64,000 nt of DNA from Norana najaformis (taxonomy: Eukaryota > Annelida > Clitellata > Crassiclitellata > Hormogastridae), in assembly GCA_964023275.1 (NCBI GenBank), contig OZ029925.1:12449684-12513683 (forward strand), given 5' to 3'. The translations under genes were made by a program, and so were the position numbers. Below are positions 55,170 to 64,000 of the stretch, piece by piece. Numbering within the stretch: position 1 is the first letter of the stretch; every line of letters starts with the position of its first letter. Under the pieces are notes generated by a model. It was not told the DNA's origin and did no database searches. It saw only the letters and a list, made by a program, of their open reading frames with translations.

Positions 55170-56100
55170 ACTGTTAGAAATGGACGACTGTTCTCAGGCG
55201 TGTGGGTGGTCGGGACACAGCATCACGAATCAGCACGATCAAAGAGACTCTCGCGCCTGGTGTTGCTGATAAAAAACTGCTACTGTTAAGTACGGTCGCC
55301 TAACAGCTGACATTAATGTAGCCATAACGCCCACTCAGAGACATTTAGGTAGTTATCGGAGTCCGCTGACATCTAGAAAATTATCTACATTTTTATGGCT
55401 GATAAAACGTAAATTGTCTAGTGTAATAATAAAGCAGTTTCTGTGGCCCGCCCATAGACAGGCTGCAACGTCGCCTGTTGGGGTAATTAGACAAAATTGT
55501 CTGGGAGTAGGCTAGACTGCTGCTATTTGCAGACATTACACGTAGAAGCAGGAGTTGGGAGAAATCAATAGCTGTGATCGTAAACAAAGACTTCAGTATT
55601 CGGTTAAAACGTGCTTGCTATAAAGATGTTCGTTCCTCGTTATTGATCAAGGAAAAAGGACATGCGGCTGTTTATGACAAAATTTTCCGCAATTTGCAAC
55701 AAAAAATAGTTTCATACGTCAAATCTATTGACAAAGTTGTTTTCGAAGCTGTCAAGACGCCAGAAACAGTTATCGATTTGAATCTTTAGGTTACACGCTG
55801 ACAACGCTATTTTAGAAGTTGGCAACATGCCAAAAACAGTATTCCGTTCAAATCTATTTATTACAAATCTTACATTAATCAGGAAATTATTTTCATCATA
55901 TCTTTATAGCAGTTGTTATTTGAATATACGATGTTTACAAATCAGCAACATATCGCTAACAGCACTGTATAACTTTGCGATATTAATCTTTAGCGCTCTA
56001 TTTTTAAAGAATTGGCAAGAGTCCAAACAATGTATTATGTGAATTAGCGAGTCTTATGAGAACATCTGAGAACTCCAATGAGAAGAAGCAGTGTCGCGGA
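55170..56100. other. no gene seen
   Basis: AT-rich. A 71-codon plus frame (55574-55789) has Lys-rich sequence, with a weak internal repeat of a CCAGAAACAGTTAT module. There is no other support. Confidence 0.35.
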
Positions 56101-56125
56101 AGATTCATAAGTGCCGCTGGTTAGC

Positions 56126-56200
56126 TCAGACAGGCAGACCGACAGACAGACAGACAGACCGACAGACAGACAGACACACAGGCAGGCAGACAGACAGACT
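56126..56200. repeat. (GACA)n microsatellite
   Basis: GACAGACAGACC repeats. Confidence 0.9.
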
Positions 56201-56334
56201 ACTCAAGGACTTGTTCGAAAGGTCCTTTCATGTTATGCGAGACTGTCTCAGGAGAGGCTAAACAAGCCGATACTGCATACGAAAGCCAGCACTCCACCAG
56301 TCTGCATCGTAAATTCAACGCCCAGAGTCAATGT

Positions 56335-56455
56335 GCATATATATACATAATATATATATATCTATATAATAATATATATATATCTATATAATAATATATA
56401 TAATATATTATATATAATATATTATATATATATTATATATATATATACGCACTTT
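56335..56455. repeat. (TA)n-rich stretch
   Basis: About 115 bp of ATATATAATATA with several self-complementary runs. Confidence 0.85.
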
Positions 56456-56559
56456 AACTAGACATCTATATAGCGCTGTCTGCCCGATGTCTCAGCCTCT
56501 CCTAGTTCTGTTTTGTAACAACTATGTCCCTAAAAGGCACTACATGAGTACATCCACAC

Positions 56560-56985
56560 AGATACTGACAGAGAAATACATCGACAGACGGACAGATGCA
56601 GAAAACACATACAGAAAGACAGACACACACATACAAGCAGGCAAAAATGGACAGATGGACACAGGAATAAATAAACACACTCAGTAAGACAGAGACACAC
56701 CGATAGACACAGAAAGACAGAGACATACGAGCAGACATAGACAGAGACAGAGACAGGTTAGCATAAAACAGAGATAAACTGTCACAAAACAAAACAGAGA
56801 TTTACAACAATACAGACTGACTCACAGACAGATACACAGACAGACACAAAGATAGACACAGACAGATGCACAGACAGACACAAAGATAGACACACAGACA
56901 GATGCACAGACAGACACAAAGATAGACACACAGACAGATGCACAGACAGACAGATGCACAGACAGCGATTCTGACAGCCACACAT
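56560..56985. repeat. (CAGA)n-rich stretch with a ~50-bp higher-order repeat
   Basis: ACAGACAG repeats. At 56825-56960 a CACAGACAGACACAAAGATA module recurs at least three times. Cys-Leu-Ser frames are artefacts. Confidence 0.9.
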
Positions 56986-57423
56986 AGCAAGACAGACTAC
57001 TATAACGCAAACAGTTCTGAAAGCACCTCCACAATAGTCGCACGTTTTTACATCTGCCCCACAGCCACGTTTCAGCCTCTTCGAAAGGTTCCTTAAAAGG
57101 TGCTATAGAGATGTTCATTTACACAGGTGCCCGTCTTTGATAACATCAGACAACGCGACAGTGACGTCACTGTGACGTAAGATCGCCGATTACGTTGTCG
57201 ACAGTGTTCACTTCTGCGGCGAACACCCGAGATCGCTTCCTATGACATCATACCAATAGCATATGCCTAGTGTAGCCTCCGTCATCTGTGATCGATGGCT
57301 ACACAACTCTATCTAACCTATGTGAATACGGACGTTTATATGCATCTATACAGATGCATGAATGTACATCTGCATGGTAATAAAATGAAATGTAGTGTAT
57401 TGTACGGTAACTCACGAGCTTAC

Positions 57424-57535
57424 CGCATGTTGTAGCAAGACCAGGTCTCGGCGGGAAATCTGTAGTCAGCATCGGAGACATTGTCACACGTGACCAGTCG
57501 ACCGTGAAGTGAAGTCGCAGGACCGAACAGAAGAT
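57424..57535 (-). CDS. possible exon B of an unrecognised minus-strand gene
   Basis: The acceptor ATTACGTTACAG and a strong GTAAGC donor enclose 112 bp. One well-behaved frame has 36 codons: LLFGPATSLHGRLVTC, then DNVSDADYRFPAETWSCYNM. It starts with 2 nt (fits exon A) and ends with 2 nt (fits exon C). The second minus frame has a stop. The first is also open and would read through the ATG at 57482, so the frame choice rests on phase agreement. Confidence 0.5.
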
Positions 57536-57709
57536 CTGTAACGTAATGAAACATCAAGCGACATTACCATGTCGGTGTAACATACGACAAAATTTGTATA
57601 GCTCCGGATTTAGAACCCTGTTTGTGTACGTATTTTGTGTGTGCCTGTGTCTGCTTGTCTGCTTGAGCTGATGGCTGGCTGTAAGTTTGTGTGTCTATCT
57701 CAATCAGAA

Positions 57710-57860
57710 AGCCAGTCACTCAGTCAGTCAGCCAGTCAGTCAGCCACCAGCCAGCCAGCCGCCAGTCATTCATTCAGTCAGTCAGTCAGTCAGTCAGTCA
57801 CTCAGTCAGTCAGTCAGTCGTCTGTCTGCATGCGTCTGTCTGTCCGTCTGTCTGTCTGTC
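57710..57860. repeat. (CAGT)n / (GTCT)n microsatellite
   Basis: CAGTCAGTCAGC repeats, then GTCTGTCTGTC. Confidence 0.9.
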
Positions 57861-58274
57861 AGAAAAGAAACCAGAAGTGGAAGCTGTTCGATGAAATAAC
57901 ATACTAATTGTGTTAGCTGATTTTGGAAATTACCCAGCAAATTGCATTTATTTATCTAGACAAAAGCAATCTGAAGCCATAATAAGCCATCAACAGCCAT
58001 CTCTTCCTACAAATAATATACACATCTGCGCAAAGACTACACATGGCACATGTATACAAATATATGCATGCATGAACATATGCATCAAGACACTTAGCAT
58101 CTTAAGCACCTTTTAGGTACCTAACGAAATCGCTATGCAACAGATGTGAATCTTAAAGGGTACCATATAAATGTCGAGATAAAACGTACATACTGATAAT
58201 ATACACAACTGTGGCTGATACAAAAAATATACAGAGAATACATATTCACCAACCGAAATATATGTACATATTTA

Positions 58275-58425
58275 CCTATATCATCATCAGCATCATCATC
58301 ATCAACAACATTGCCTCATCATTATTACCATCATCAACAACATCATCATCAAAAGGCATCAACAACATCATCAATATCGTTATCATAATAACAATCATCA
58401 TCATCATCATCATCATAAGCTCCTG
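58275..58425. repeat. (ATC)n microsatellite
   Basis: ATCATCATC and AACATC repeats. Confidence 0.9.
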
Positions 58426-58429
58426 ACAC

Positions 58430-59050
58430 CAGCCCTCTGGCGGCAATGGGCGAAAATAAATGAACTCCACTCTTTTCGGTCAGTTGTCAAATTAAGTGAG
58501 GCTCTCATGTTTAGTCTGAGTTTTCTTTTGTTCTCAACTACACTCTCTAACCAGCATAGTTGCCTTTCTTTCCTTCGCCTTTCTTTCCTTCGCCTTTCTT
58601 TCCTTCGCATCTTGCACATAGTTTGGGATTTGATCAACTGCCATCTTTCCACATGGCCAAACCATCGCAGTCGTAGCTGAATGATTTGCCCAGCGGAGTT
58701 GCTTGGATGTCTAATACGGACTGGCATCATTTCTAAGTTTTCAAAGACTCTTCCGTAGGACTTTAAGTCGGAATTGTCCACTAAGTAGCGTTATCTGGCT
58801 GTAGACTTTCTGAATTCTGTTGATCTTGGAGACTTCTTCTGCTTTTCTGTGTTACTCTTCCATCCAGTTGTTTCTGTCTCTTTGTATTCTTTCCGTCGGA
58901 TTTCTCTGGTCAAACAGTTTTTACAGTCTGTAATTTTAGTCTGTTGCTTGGCTATTTTTTTTTAATTCACCTACAGGTTTTTGCATTTCATCTGAAATTC
59001 ATGTCTCTTTAGGCTCCTTGCAAGCTCCTCCCACTATATTATTAGGTTCT
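58430..59050 (-). mobile_element. degraded LINE 3' region (RTE-like)
   Basis: The minus frame has IQLRLRWFGHVERWQ, a hallmark of LINE C-termini and similar to [12 protein letters not shown] at 7559-8785, then LTTDRKEWSSFIFAH. It contains a short RRKERRRKER tandem. It is older than the intronic RTE copies. Confidence 0.75.
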
Positions 59051-59154
59051 ATTCGTTTTTTTCAATTACGTATTCTGGTATATATAATTTCATGTATGCA
59101 AGCATATATATATAATATGGTAGGTATTTTGTAAAGATATACAGATCATTGTAT

Positions 59155-59200
59155 GTTTGTGTGTGTGTGTGTGTGCGTGGGCGTCTGCGTGTGTGTGTGG
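59155..59200. repeat. (GT)n microsatellite
   Basis: GTGTGTGTGTGTGTGCG. Confidence 0.85.
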
Positions 59201-59689
59201 AATAAACCTGTTGTTTCTCTGTGAGCATAAATCAGTCTTCTTGAGATTACCTAGTGAGCCAAATTGTTGATCCTCCTTCGTTCCTTCTTCTCTTTCTCTC
59301 CTGTTTATCTGTCTGTGCCATCAAAGGGATATAAAGTCTGAGGAAAACAACCAACCGATCACTGTCTATGTCTGTCTGTCTGTCTGCCTGCCTGTCTGTG
59401 TGTGTCTAAGCACCATAATTACACGCCGAGGACGTCTCCACGACAGAAACTGGAATCTCCCCTCAGTCTAAGGCCAGACACTGGATTTCTGTACATCTAG
59501 TATTCCAATCATCCTTCGGCCTAAGACCCAAGACATCGTGGGCTTCTGCAAAACAGCAATGCACGTAAAAAAGTAAAGCTTCCATGACCCTAGTGGAAAG
59601 AAGTGGAGGCGTTCGTTGGCCTCTGACACGGCAATAATCAAATCCCTCGGTCCAGGGCATGTGTCCAGGGCATGTGCCCAGCGCATGGC

Positions 59690-59930
59690 AGTTCTTGCTG
59701 TTACTTCCGAGTTTGCGCCAGTACCAAATTATACTGCTTGGTTACAGAAATACGCGTGCGCAAACAACATGCTCAAGCCCATTACACGCAATCCACTCAT
59801 TAGGTGTAAACCCGCAATCTTTTGATTACAGACCCAGGGTGCAGCTGCTCAGATATACATACATACATACGCACATACATACATACACATATATATACAT
59901 ATATACATACATCAACAGATGACGGTGCCG
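59690..59930 (-). mobile_element. SINE fragment with tRNA-like end, then (CATA)n
   Basis: The minus strand TGTAATCAAAAGATTGCGGGTT, split at GATTGC, resembles the B-box region at 2570. A CATACATA microsatellite adjoins at 59855-59910. Confidence 0.45.
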
Positions 59931-60424
59931 CACTGGATGTAACTACACCTATATTGTGGACTTCCGTACAGGATAGCAGTGAATGCCGTTCAGTGAATGA
60001 CCAAAATCTCTACTTCTGTATAACAGTCAACTAAAGCCAAACTATTGTTTGCTGTACAATAGCAACGGATGCACCAAAGACCGCAACCACAATGCGTAAC
60101 TTCTATAGCGCCGTCATAGTAATGCACAAAGTACCAATCGTTCGTCGGTTGTTTCAAAGTACAAGCAACTTCCAAAATCAGGTTTCCCGTCCAAGCTTCA
60201 GTACAGACGTCCACATGCTATTCGTCCGTCACAGCTGCTCATGCACCTCAATCCCATTAGTTACGCAAATGATGACAACCGTTCCACGCCTGAGCTTCTG
60301 AGAGGATTAAAGGCGTAGTCACAACAACTCCTCTACCCATTCAATCACTAAGACGCATAAGAAGCAACAGGACGAGGCACAGAGATCTAAATAAAGATTC
60401 TTATATTTATATATCCATGCATGA

Positions 60425-60635
60425 CGTAAAGCATGAGGAAAGTAAGGCATCAGTATGCTATGCTATGAGGTAAAGTACCAGGGATCAGAAAAGTGAGGCA
60501 TAAATAATGCTATGAGATACAGTAAGCAGTATCAGGAAAATAAAGTATAAAGCATGTTATGAGATAAAGTCTTTAGTATCAGAAATTTAAGGTATTAAGT
60601 ATGCTATACCAGTATTTGAAAAGAAAGGCACTAAG
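60425..60635. repeat. ~53-bp tandem repeat, about 4 units
   Basis: AGTATCAGAAAAGTGAGGCAT, split at GAAAAG, and TATGCTATGAGATAAAGT modules repeat four times with divergence. Confidence 0.75.
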
Positions 60636-60639
60636 TCCC

Positions 60640-61008
60640 TTGAGCTGACACAAAGAGGCAGCCATGGGTATGCAGCGTAGCGACTTCTATTTTTTTAGCC
60701 TCAGCATATAAGGAATTAAGCAGAAAACAGCATAGCTTTTAGCTAATCCTGGCAGGTATACAGCCATGGGTATGAAAGCCTCAGCAACTTACTTTTTTCT
60801 TAGCCTCGGCTTATAAGGGTGGGAAATCAGTCCTCTTTCTCACAACCTCATCTACCCACCAGCAGTATACACTAACTGTGTTCGTTTAATATCCCAGTTC
60901 GCGGGGGAGTTCAACCAAAACCTCGACGCATCGTCTTGTCTTAACTGGGATTTGAACCATCGACCTCCCGAATGACAATCCAGCAAGTTAACGGCTGGAC
61001 TAGGAATC
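60640..61008 (-). mobile_element. tRNA-headed SINE (CTTAGCCTCGGC-body family), partly duplicated
   Basis: The minus strand begins with TAGTCCAGCCGTTAACTTGC (A-box-like) and GATGGTTCAAATCCCAG (B box). The body then shows ATAAGCCGAGGCTAAG, and a second body copy follows (60640-60760). Confidence 0.75.
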
Positions 61009-61205
61009 CTGGCAAACGATGAGAAATTCGCTGTTGACGGAAACTACACCGGGACAAGTGCACTCGATGAAGTGCCATATATTGACGACCGGTTCGCAAA
61101 ACCTATCCACAGCCATTACGCAAGTAATGAAAATATGGGGCGCCGATTATGCAAGTTTAAAACCGATGGAAAGCCCGGTTTTCGGCAGAAGAATCGTTGC
61201 TTTTA
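61009..61205 (+). other. open frame without ATG, doubtful exon
   Basis: A plus frame GLGILANDEKFAVDGNYTGT, then DEVPYIDDRFAKPIHSHYAS, then KTDGKPGFRQKNRCF and a stop has a protein-like composition. It starts inside or at the edge of a SINE, has no ATG, and no clear acceptor was found. Confidence 0.2.
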
Positions 61206-61637
61206 AACAAACCAGAATTCCCTGAAACATAATAATTGAAAAGAACGGCCACACATGTAATAGGAACGCAGAGCAATATCGACTGTCTAGTAATACGGCA
61301 CAAAACAGTGAATTGCCGAGTTTTCTGGCTACATTAGTGTCTGCTGCTTTCATACATAACTTTTAAAGGATAGGCCACAGTAACTATGCTTTGCTATCAG
61401 ACAACAGTACCGATGATCAGACTGAACATTTGAGAATTATAAGGGTGAAAAGAGACCGCCAACTGCCAATCCGCCAACTAAAAGGCATGAAATTAATCAC
61501 CTAATTAAGCAGTCCTCGTATACGGAACGCCGCCGCCGCCACCGTTGGTGCTTAGCTAATTACACGAGCTCAACACTTACTCCCGGCTTCATAACAGGTA
61601 CATATATATTCAAAGCACACCTGGAATGGCCACCTAC

Positions 61638-61751
61638 CGTCTCTGACTGTTCGGCTTTCTCTGTACACTAAATCCTGTCTTAAACATGTTTCTCCCTTAA
61701 CATATTTGATACCGCTTTGCTCCTGTTTAAAGATTCTCTCCAATGTAATAT
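61638..61751 (-). CDS. possible exon A of an unrecognised minus-strand gene
   Basis: The acceptor CTGCTTTATTCAG and donor GTAGGT enclose 114 bp. Only one frame is open: ITLERIFKQEQSGIKYVKGE, then TCLRQDLVYRESRTVRD. It starts with 2 nt and ends with 1 nt, a symmetric phase-1 exon that joins exon B through a GAT codon. No domain was recognised, and upstream exons were not found with certainty. Confidence 0.45.
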
Positions 61752-61869
61752 CTGAATAAAGCAGACACTTATGTTGCAAAAACGACGAATAAACATCTAT
61801 TGTCTAGTAATAAACTACAGTCATTGCAGCCTACGCTCCTTTGGTCCTTCTTAGTCTGTTTAAACTAAG

Positions 61870-62157
61870 AAGAGCAGTTCCTTGAGCTAGCTCTGAGAGG
61901 CAGCCATCGCTGTGAAGTGTTAGCGACTTCATTTTTCTTAGCCTCGGCTATTGAGGCGGGTGGCCAGTCCCCTCCCTCGCCGCCTTATCTTCCCGCTGAC
62001 AGTGTACGGTCAGTGTACTCTTTATAGCCGAGTTCACTAGGGGGCACTAGCTGAAATCTCAAAAACAAATTCCTGCCCTGGTGGGGATTTTAACCCCAAT
62101 CTTACGACTGACAGCCGAGTATGCTAACCACTAGACCATCGGTCTGTCCAGAAATGT
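61870..62157 (-). mobile_element. tRNA-headed SINE, best copy of its family
   Basis: The minus strand starts GGACAGACCGATGGTCTAGTG (split after GATGG), then GGTTAGCATACTCGG (A box), then GGGGTTAAAATCCCC (B box). The body holds GGCCACCCGCCTCAATAGCC and GCTGCCTCTCAGAGC. It resembles a tRNA gene at its 5' end, but the clover-leaf is imperfect. Confidence 0.85.
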
Positions 62158-62179
62158 GTCGAATAATCATCCTTCTAAT

Positions 62180-62480
62180 TGTGCCAGAGTGTCTCTTCTT
62201 TCCAGGCATTGCTTTCAAGAATGACGAGAAGGAATGACGAGAAGGAAGAAGATGAAGAGGCGAATAGAGACGGAGAAGCGGAGAAGAGCTAGATAAACGA
62301 GTGCATGGATGGTCAGAAGTAGTCAGACCAATAGCAGAAGACTGGCAGGGAGCAGGAAGAAGCAAGAGAATGCGGACAAAAGGAGGAAATGATGGAGTAG
62401 TATTAGGAAAAGAAGGATGAGGCGACCGAAGAAAACGAGGAGTAGGAGGCGGAAGACGAGAAAGGGAAGACTCGTTACAT
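62180..62480. repeat. purine-rich (GAAGAG) stretch
   Basis: AGAAGGAA, GAGGCGAA and similar repeats on the plus strand. No gene. Confidence 0.6.
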
Positions 62481-62569
62481 CACTGTTATTAAGAAAGACA
62501 TTTATCATTGCATCTCTAGCTTGTTGTCCATACGACCAATCATCTCCGTAACTTCGCCCTTGCGCTTGC

Positions 62570-62945
62570 CTCTTCTGTCTGTCCGGTCCGTCCGTCAAGT
62601 TCGTCCGTCTAGATATGTCCGTCTGTCTTTCTCTGTATGTCCGTTAGTTCGTCTGTCGGTCCATCTGTCTTTCTCTGTATGTCCGTCAGTTCGTCAGTCG
62701 GTCCATCTGTCTTTCTCTGTATGTCCGTCAGTTCGTCAGTCGGTCCATCTGTCTTTCTCTGTCTGTCTGTCTGTCTGTCCGTCCGTCAGTTCGTCTGTCT
62801 GTCAATCTGTCTTTCTCCGCATGTCTGTCCGTCCATCAGTTCTTCTGTATGTTCATCTGTCTTACTCTGTATGTCTGTCTGTCTGTCGGTCGATCCCTGT
62901 CGGTATCCATACCCGTCCGTCCGTCCGTCCGTCTGTCCATCGTCT
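62570..62945. repeat. (GTCC/GTCT)n with ~60-bp higher-order repeat
   Basis: TCTGTCTTTCTCTGTATGTCC, split at TTTCTC, and GTCAGTTCGTCAGTCGGTCC modules recur at least four times. Ser-Val-rich frames are artefacts. Confidence 0.9.
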
Positions 62946-62950
62946 ATTAG

Positions 62951-63180
62951 GAATGCTGCCATCCGGTGCATCGTCTCCCGTCCATCCCCTGTCGGTCCCG
63001 TCCTTCAACGTTGTTTACAACGAGACCAAGGTGACCCAGACTCCGGCGAACGTACCGACGGTCGATAATCCCCTCCCTCGAAGGAGCCACACGCTCTTCC
63101 TCCATCCCGCTATCGCTCCTCCTCCCACTCCTAATCCTCCCCTCCTTCCGCACATCCGCCCCAGCAGCTTCTTTGCGTGA
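62951..63180 (+). CDS. GC-rich exon-like island, possible terminal exon
   Basis: An acceptor-like CCATCGTCTATTAG is followed by a plus frame MLPSGASSPVHPLSVPSFNV, then VYNETKVTQTPANVPTVDNP, then a Pro-rich end PPTPNPPLLPHIRPSSFFA and TGA. GC content is far above the surroundings. The minus strand is also open, with a basic N-terminus, then STVGTFAGVWVTLVSL and in-phase donors. It could instead be the 5' exon of the minus-strand gene, and I cannot choose. Confidence 0.25.
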
Positions 63181-63234
63181 TCCAGGCACTCACCGACGAT
63201 GCACCGTTACAGATAAACAACCATCATCATCAGC

Positions 63235-63500
63235 AGCAGCAGCAGCACGACTGTCTAGTGGATGTCACGCAGAACTGTCAACCAAGAGGACGCAGGTTCA
63301 AATTCCCCAAAGAGAAAATGTTTTTAGAATTCTGCTTCAGTAGCGCCCCTCCGCTAGCCATTCTTGGTTGCACACTATCGGTGAGAAAATCAGGCGGCCA
63401 AGGACAGGACTGGGCATTCGCCGAGGGTATGAAAATAAAGTCGCTTCATAGCCATGGCTGCCTCTCAGCGTTAGCTCAATAAACGATAAAGATCGAATTA
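63235..63500 (+). mobile_element. tRNA-headed SINE, plus-strand copy
   Basis: GTCTAGTGGATGTCACGCAG (A box), then GGTTCAAATTCCCC (B box), and at the 3' end AAGTCGCTTCATAGCCATGG and CTGCCTCTCAGCGTTAGCTC. This is the reverse orientation of the 61870 copy. The AATAAA at 63480 belongs to its tail. Confidence 0.8.
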
Positions 63501-63584
63501 TTATCATGAGTTTACTAGCCTAGTCAATAACTGAACGTGTACAGCGCCCTTTTTCGGCCTCGGCCGTACTAAGGTACTCTATAA

Positions 63585-63695
63585 ATCGTTATTATTATTA
63601 TTATATCATTATTATTATTACTATTAATATTATATTGTTATGATTACTATTAATATTATATTATTAATATATTATTATTATTATTATATTATCAC
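63585..63695. repeat. (ATT)n-rich stretch
   Basis: TTATTATTATTATATT repeats. Confidence 0.85.
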
Positions 63696-63701
63696 ATTGG
63701 C

Positions 63702-63941
63702 TTAGATTACATTCTGGTAACCAAGCAACTCGATCACTTCCTTCAACGAGGATCCTGGTCGTAAACGGATAGAAAACAGCCGATAATTAAGAGCAAAGCT
63801 CACAGCCACAAAACAGAAAAAAGAAGCCGCAAACAAAGTCATAAAGACTAAGTAAGAACCAAGAGTCATAAAAAACTCATAAAACACCAAATGGCCATCA
63901 TAACACCCCCACAGAAATAAATAAATCTGCACAGCCTTCAC
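63702..63941 (-). CDS. hydrophobic ORF of 79 codons, doubtful
   Basis: The frame has two to three hydrophobic stretches (LVFYEFFMTLGSYLVFMTLF, then FFCFVAVSFAL) and a polar end RLRPGSSLKEVIELLGYQNV. AT-rich sequence easily gives such frames. The polar end is more protein-like. The family is unknown. Confidence 0.15.
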   Translation of the reverse strand: MKAVQIYLFLWGCYDGHLVFYEFFMTLGSYLVFMTLFAASFFCFVAVSFALNYRLFSIRLRPGSSLKEVIELLGYQNVI

Positions 63942-64000
63942 AATAAATTATGCTCAAACCATAGATACATAAAACCCAATCAACAAACCGGTTGGTACGT

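Noticed and set aside
57000-57120. Minus-strand exon with PFKEPFEEAETWLWGR
   Set aside because: It begins in the TATAGCACC dispersed repeat seen elsewhere, with no phase partner.
59914-60020. Minus-strand exon with excellent splice sites (TTATACAG acceptor, GTATGT donor)
   Set aside because: All three frames contain stops between the sites, so it is not a coding exon; a non-coding exon remains possible.
61870-62157. A tRNA gene on minus
   Set aside because: A and B boxes are present but the clover-leaf stems do not close, and the body is shared with other SINE copies.
63470-63500. AATAAA as poly(A) signal for the 62951-63180 exon
   Set aside because: It is within the 3' tail of a SINE.
1-64000. 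LTR, retroviral or Polinton-type elements
   Set aside because: No LTR pairs, integrase, protease or capsid signatures were seen; all reverse transcriptase pieces are of LINE type.

Overview
The window is animal genomic DNA. It has large GT-AG introns, abundant microsatellites, degraded LINEs, tRNA-headed SINEs and a hAT MITE. The only protein family recognised is the LDL-receptor family (LDLa module plus YWTD propeller). A heterozygous marine invertebrate (mollusc, echinoderm, hemichordate or similar) is a fair guess, but nothing fixes the phylum.

Layout. Bases 1-910 are a left flank with a short degenerate tandem repeat. Bases 911-19913 and 19914-38795 are two head-to-tail copies of one ~19 kb unit. 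Exons are about 99% identical. Some intergenic parts are clearly more diverged, and several indels of hundreds of bases are private to one copy. Each unit carries, on the minus strand, a complete eight-exon gene for a 470-residue receptor: signal peptide, one LDLa module, one six-bladed YWTD propeller, a membrane helix and a ~100-residue tail with YxxPhi motifs. The right part of each unit (about 17.6-19.9 kb and 36.5-38.9 kb) carries four H/ACA-type snoRNA candidates on the minus strand. A fifth is whole only at 38.76-38.89 kb, because the unit boundary cuts its left copy at base 19913.

Bases 38796-41707 continue the same minus-strand snoRNA cluster. Here are three C/D-type candidates and one decayed copy. 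Their antisense element matches the conserved 18S rRNA stretch AGGATTGACAGATTG. A possible 5'TOP first exon lies at about 41.6-41.7 kb. The simplest reading is one minus-strand snoRNA host transcript starting near 41.7 kb and running left through the C/D and H/ACA introns. The left unit's H/ACA copies were separated from that promoter.

Bases 41.8-51.7 kb hold LINE and SINE fragments and AT-rich sequence without a supported gene. Between 51.78 and 61.75 kb a chain of up to five minus-strand exons has good splice signals and compatible phases. It would encode a Cys-containing protein that I do not recognise. The rest, to 64 kb, is microsatellites, SINEs and one GC-rich exon-like island at 62951-63180.

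Main caution: two copies in tandem that differ by about 1% in exons, with private indels, could also be two haplotypes joined in an assembly. Reads across base 19913 would settle this.
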